The notes beneath the pieces are model-generated. The model ran no database searches and was not told where the DNA came from. It saw only the letters and a list, made by a program, of their open reading frames with translations. From positions 1 through 34,062 of the forward strand of contig NZ_JAAUWW010000024.1 in the NCBI RefSeq assembly GCF_014694375.1: a stretch of 34,062 bases of DNA. Direction: 5' to 3'. Positions 32,410-34,062 of this stretch are shown in pieces. The DNA comes from Vibrio sp. S17_S38 (GTDB lineage: Bacteria; Pseudomonadota; Gammaproteobacteria; Enterobacterales; Vibrionaceae). Positions within the stretch are counted from its first letter, which is position 1, and the number at the start of each line of letters is the position of its first letter. Position numbers and translations under genes: made by a program.

Positions 32410-32466
32410 GCATCTTGTTTATTATTTCAACAAAACACCTGAATCTATCATCCAACGATGAAATGA

Positions 32467-33015
32467 TTAGTCGTTCTTCTCAACTTGGCTGAACTCTAAC
32501 TCAACCGGTGTGGCTCGACCAAAAATCGAAACAGACACTTTTATGCGGCTTTTTTCATAATCAACGTGTTCAACTGTACCGTTAAAGTCCGCAAATGGGC
32601 CTTCAGTAACACGGACAACTTCACCCGCTTCAAACAATGTCTTCGGTCTTGGAGCTTCACTCGCCTTCTCTAAACGGTTTAAGATAGCATCCGCTTCTTT
32701 ATCCGTAATTGGAGCTGGGCGATCTGAGGTTCCACCAATAAAGCCCATAACACGAGGAATGCTACGTACTAAGTGCCATGATTCGTCATTCATCAACATT
32801 TGGACTAATACATAGCCCGGGAAGAATTTACGCTCACTTTTACGACGTTGACCAGCACGCATTTCGACAACTTCTTCAGTCGGAACTAATACATCGCCAA
32901 AGAATTCTTCCATAGCATGCATTTTAATATGTTCACGAAGAGACTGTGCAACACGCCCTTCAAATCCTGAAAAAGCTTGAACGACATACCAGCGTTTTTT
33001 TGGTGCTTCACTCAT
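32467..33015 (-). CDS. nusG: Transcription elongation and antitermination factor NusG
   Basis: A 182-residue factor that binds RNA polymerase and links it to Rho or to the ribosome. The N-terminal NGN domain ([20 protein letters not shown]) and the C-terminal KOW domain ([23 protein letters not shown]) are complete. It starts 10 nt after secE with an AAGGGG site, so secE and nusG form an operon, as in E. coli. Confidence 0.99.
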   Translation of the reverse strand: MSEAPKKRWYVVQAFSGFEGRVAQSLREHIKMHAMEEFFGDVLVPTEEVVEMRAGQRRKSERKFFPGYVLVQMLMNDESWHLVRSIPRVMGFIGGTSDRPAPITDKEADAILNRLEKASEAPRPKTLFEAGEVVRVTEGPFADFNGTVEHVDYEKSRIKVSVSIFGRATPVELEFSQVEKND

Positions 33016-33025
33016 TTAAAACCCC

Positions 33026-33403
33026 TTACACCCCAGTTGCTAGAGCAATCAAACGAACCATAATGCCGTCGATACCCCAAAGCAATAGAGCCATTACAAT
33101 ACTTACAGCTAATACGATAAATGTGGTTTGCATTGTCTCTTGGCGAGAAGGCCAGATAACTTTGCGAACTTCTAGTTTCGCTTCTCGAGCAAAAACTATC
33201 GTAGCTTTACCTTTCGTTGTTAATGCGGCAACACCTAGTGCTGCGGCGATAAGAATAACAACGGCTGCTGCGCGGATAGCAACAGACATATCACCATACA
33301 GGTAATTACCCACAACAGCAGCGGCTAACAGAGCAAAAGTGATCAACCACTTAAAAGCATCTGCAGCTTTTGAGCTCTCATGAGTTTCAGCTTTGGCTTT
33401 CAT
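33026..33403 (-). CDS. secE: Preprotein translocase subunit SecE
   Basis: A 125-residue inner-membrane protein that clamps SecY in the SecYEG channel. It has three transmembrane helices (about 20-37, 42-61, 93-115) and the conserved amphipathic [13 protein letters not shown] segment. The frame runs on upstream to a TTG at 33439, but the ATG at 33403 matches the start of family members and has an AGG site before it. nusG follows after 10 nt. Confidence 0.96.
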   Translation of the reverse strand: MKAKAETHESSKAADAFKWLITFALLAAAVVGNYLYGDMSVAIRAAAVVILIAAALGVAALTTKGKATIVFAREAKLEVRKVIWPSRQETMQTTFIVLAVSIVMALLLWGIDGIMVRLIALATGV

Positions 33404-33439
33404 AATCAAACCTGTGACAAGTTTTGTTTTAAACGACAA

Positions 33440-33461
33440 TAACCCCGCGATAGCAGGGCTA
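33440..33461 (-). promoter_or_regulatory. Hairpin in the secE leader
   Basis: On the minus strand TAGCCCTGC (33461-33453) pairs with GCGGGGTTA (33448-33440) around TATC, with two wobble pairs. It is about 37 bp before the secE ATG and has no clean T-tract, so it is probably a leader structure rather than a terminator. Confidence 0.45.
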
Positions 33462-33578
33462 ACTCATTAGCTTATGGAAGACCATAAACTAAACAAATTA
33501 GATCTTAAATCTAATATAGATTCCTTACTGAATGGTACAAAAAGCATAAAAAAACGCCTTGCTTTTTGTTCAGTGCAG

Positions 33579-33606
33579 AAAAAGGGCATCAAATGATGCC
33601 CTTTTT
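33579..33606 (-). terminator. tufB terminator
   Basis: A near-perfect 28-bp palindrome, AAAAAGGGCATCA (33579-33591) with TGATGCCCTTTTT (33594-33606), lies 50 bp after the tuf stop. The T-run is on both strands. A second hairpin (33537-33569) follows it. Confidence 0.92.
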
Positions 33607-33655
33607 GATAGTCATTAGTCAAATACAATTCGTATCTAACTTAAACTTTAGTGTC

Positions 33656-34062
33656 TTAAGCGATAACTTTCGCAACAACACCAGCACCAACAGTACGGCC
33701 ACCTTCACGGATTGCGAAACGTAGACCTTCATCCATCGCGATTGGCGCGATTAGAGTTACGATCATTTGTACGTTATCGCCAGGCATTACCATTTCAACG
33801 CCTTCTGGCAATTGAATGTCGCCAGTTACGTCCGTTGTACGGAAGTAGAACTGTGGACGGTAGCCTTTGAAGAATGGAGTGTGACGTCCGCCTTCGTCTT
33901 TTGAAAGAACATAAACTTCTGATTCAAAAGTTGTGTGTGGGTTGATTGAACCTTTAGCAGCCAATACTTGACCACGTTCAACGTCATCACGCTTAGTACC
34001 ACGTAAAAGGGCACCAACGTTCTCACCTGCACGACCTTCGTCAAGCAGTTTACGGAACATTT
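33656..34062 (-). CDS. tufB: Elongation factor Tu, C-terminal part (cut by the window edge)
   Basis: About 135 residues from the end of EF-Tu, covering most of domains 2-3 that bind aminoacyl-tRNA. The [24 protein letters not shown] segment, the elfamycin-contact region, and the terminal [14 protein letters not shown] are intact. The rest of the gene lies to the right of the window. Position before secE-nusG identifies it as the tufB copy. Confidence 0.98.
   Translation of the reverse strand, partial: MFRKLLDEGRAGENVGALLRGTKRDDVERGQVLAAKGSINPHTTFESEVYVLSKDEGGRHTPFFKGYRPQFYFRTTDVTGDIQLPEGVEMVMPGDNVQMIVTLIAPIAMDEGLRFAIREGGRTVGAGVVAKVIA

Noticed and set aside
33404..33439. Longer start for secE at the TTG at 33439
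   Set aside because: Family members begin near the ATG at 33403, which has an AGG site; the upstream part includes leader sequence.
33440..33655. Search for a tRNA in the tufB-secE gap
   Set aside because: No cloverleaf, CCA end or T-loop motif is visible; the gap holds only hairpins and terminators.

Overview
The window is a chromosomal segment of a low-GC gammaproteobacterium, most likely Vibrionaceae. The basis is protein sequence (PurH, RpoB, RpoC, L7/L12, SecE and NusG all read like Vibrio orthologues) and gene order. On the minus strand, tufB, secE, nusG, rplKAJL and rpoBC are followed by nudC, hemE, yjaG, hupA and yjaH, with rsd and purHD on the plus strand. This is the order I recall from Escherichia coli and Vibrio, apart from a few accessory insertions. 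I see no frameshifted core gene.

Layout: 1-140 is a small two-hairpin repeat-like element. Positions 224-5155 hold the end of a type I restriction locus: an AlbA_2 (Schlafen-type) putative ATP-binding protein carrying seven 7-residue tandem repeats, then hsdR. hsdM and hsdS are not in the window. A 60-residue lipoprotein precedes purH and purD (5230-8724). The opposite strand then carries yjaH, hupA and yjaG (8843-10795). Next is an accessory block: a D-2-hydroxyacid dehydrogenase gene coupled to a family-4-like uracil-DNA glycosylase gene (10904-12468), converging on a four-gene efflux operon (12455-17266) with TolC-like, HlyD-like and two ABC-2 permease genes but no ATPase gene. After that come hemE and nudC (17416-19527), rsd (19709-20197) and an EamA transporter (20253-21146). 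The transcription and translation block rpoC, rpoB, rplL, rplJ, rplA, rplK, nusG, secE and the end of tufB fills 21327-34062.

The core block shows classical regulation: strong promoters with GC-rich discriminators before rplK and rplJ, a folded L10-type leader before rplJ, a partial terminator between rplL and rpoB, an intercistronic hairpin between rpoB and rpoC, and a strong terminator after rpoC.

The most interesting unexplained signals are: an orphan rho-independent terminator with an upstream hairpin between hemE and nudC, which looks like a small RNA gene; the hupA terminator, whose T-tract runs directly into the yjaH start codon; the efflux operon without an ATPase; and the two-hairpin element with complementary loops at the left edge. 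I did not find a complete, clearly new multi-gene system. The best candidate for something larger is the restriction locus, which is cut by the window edge.
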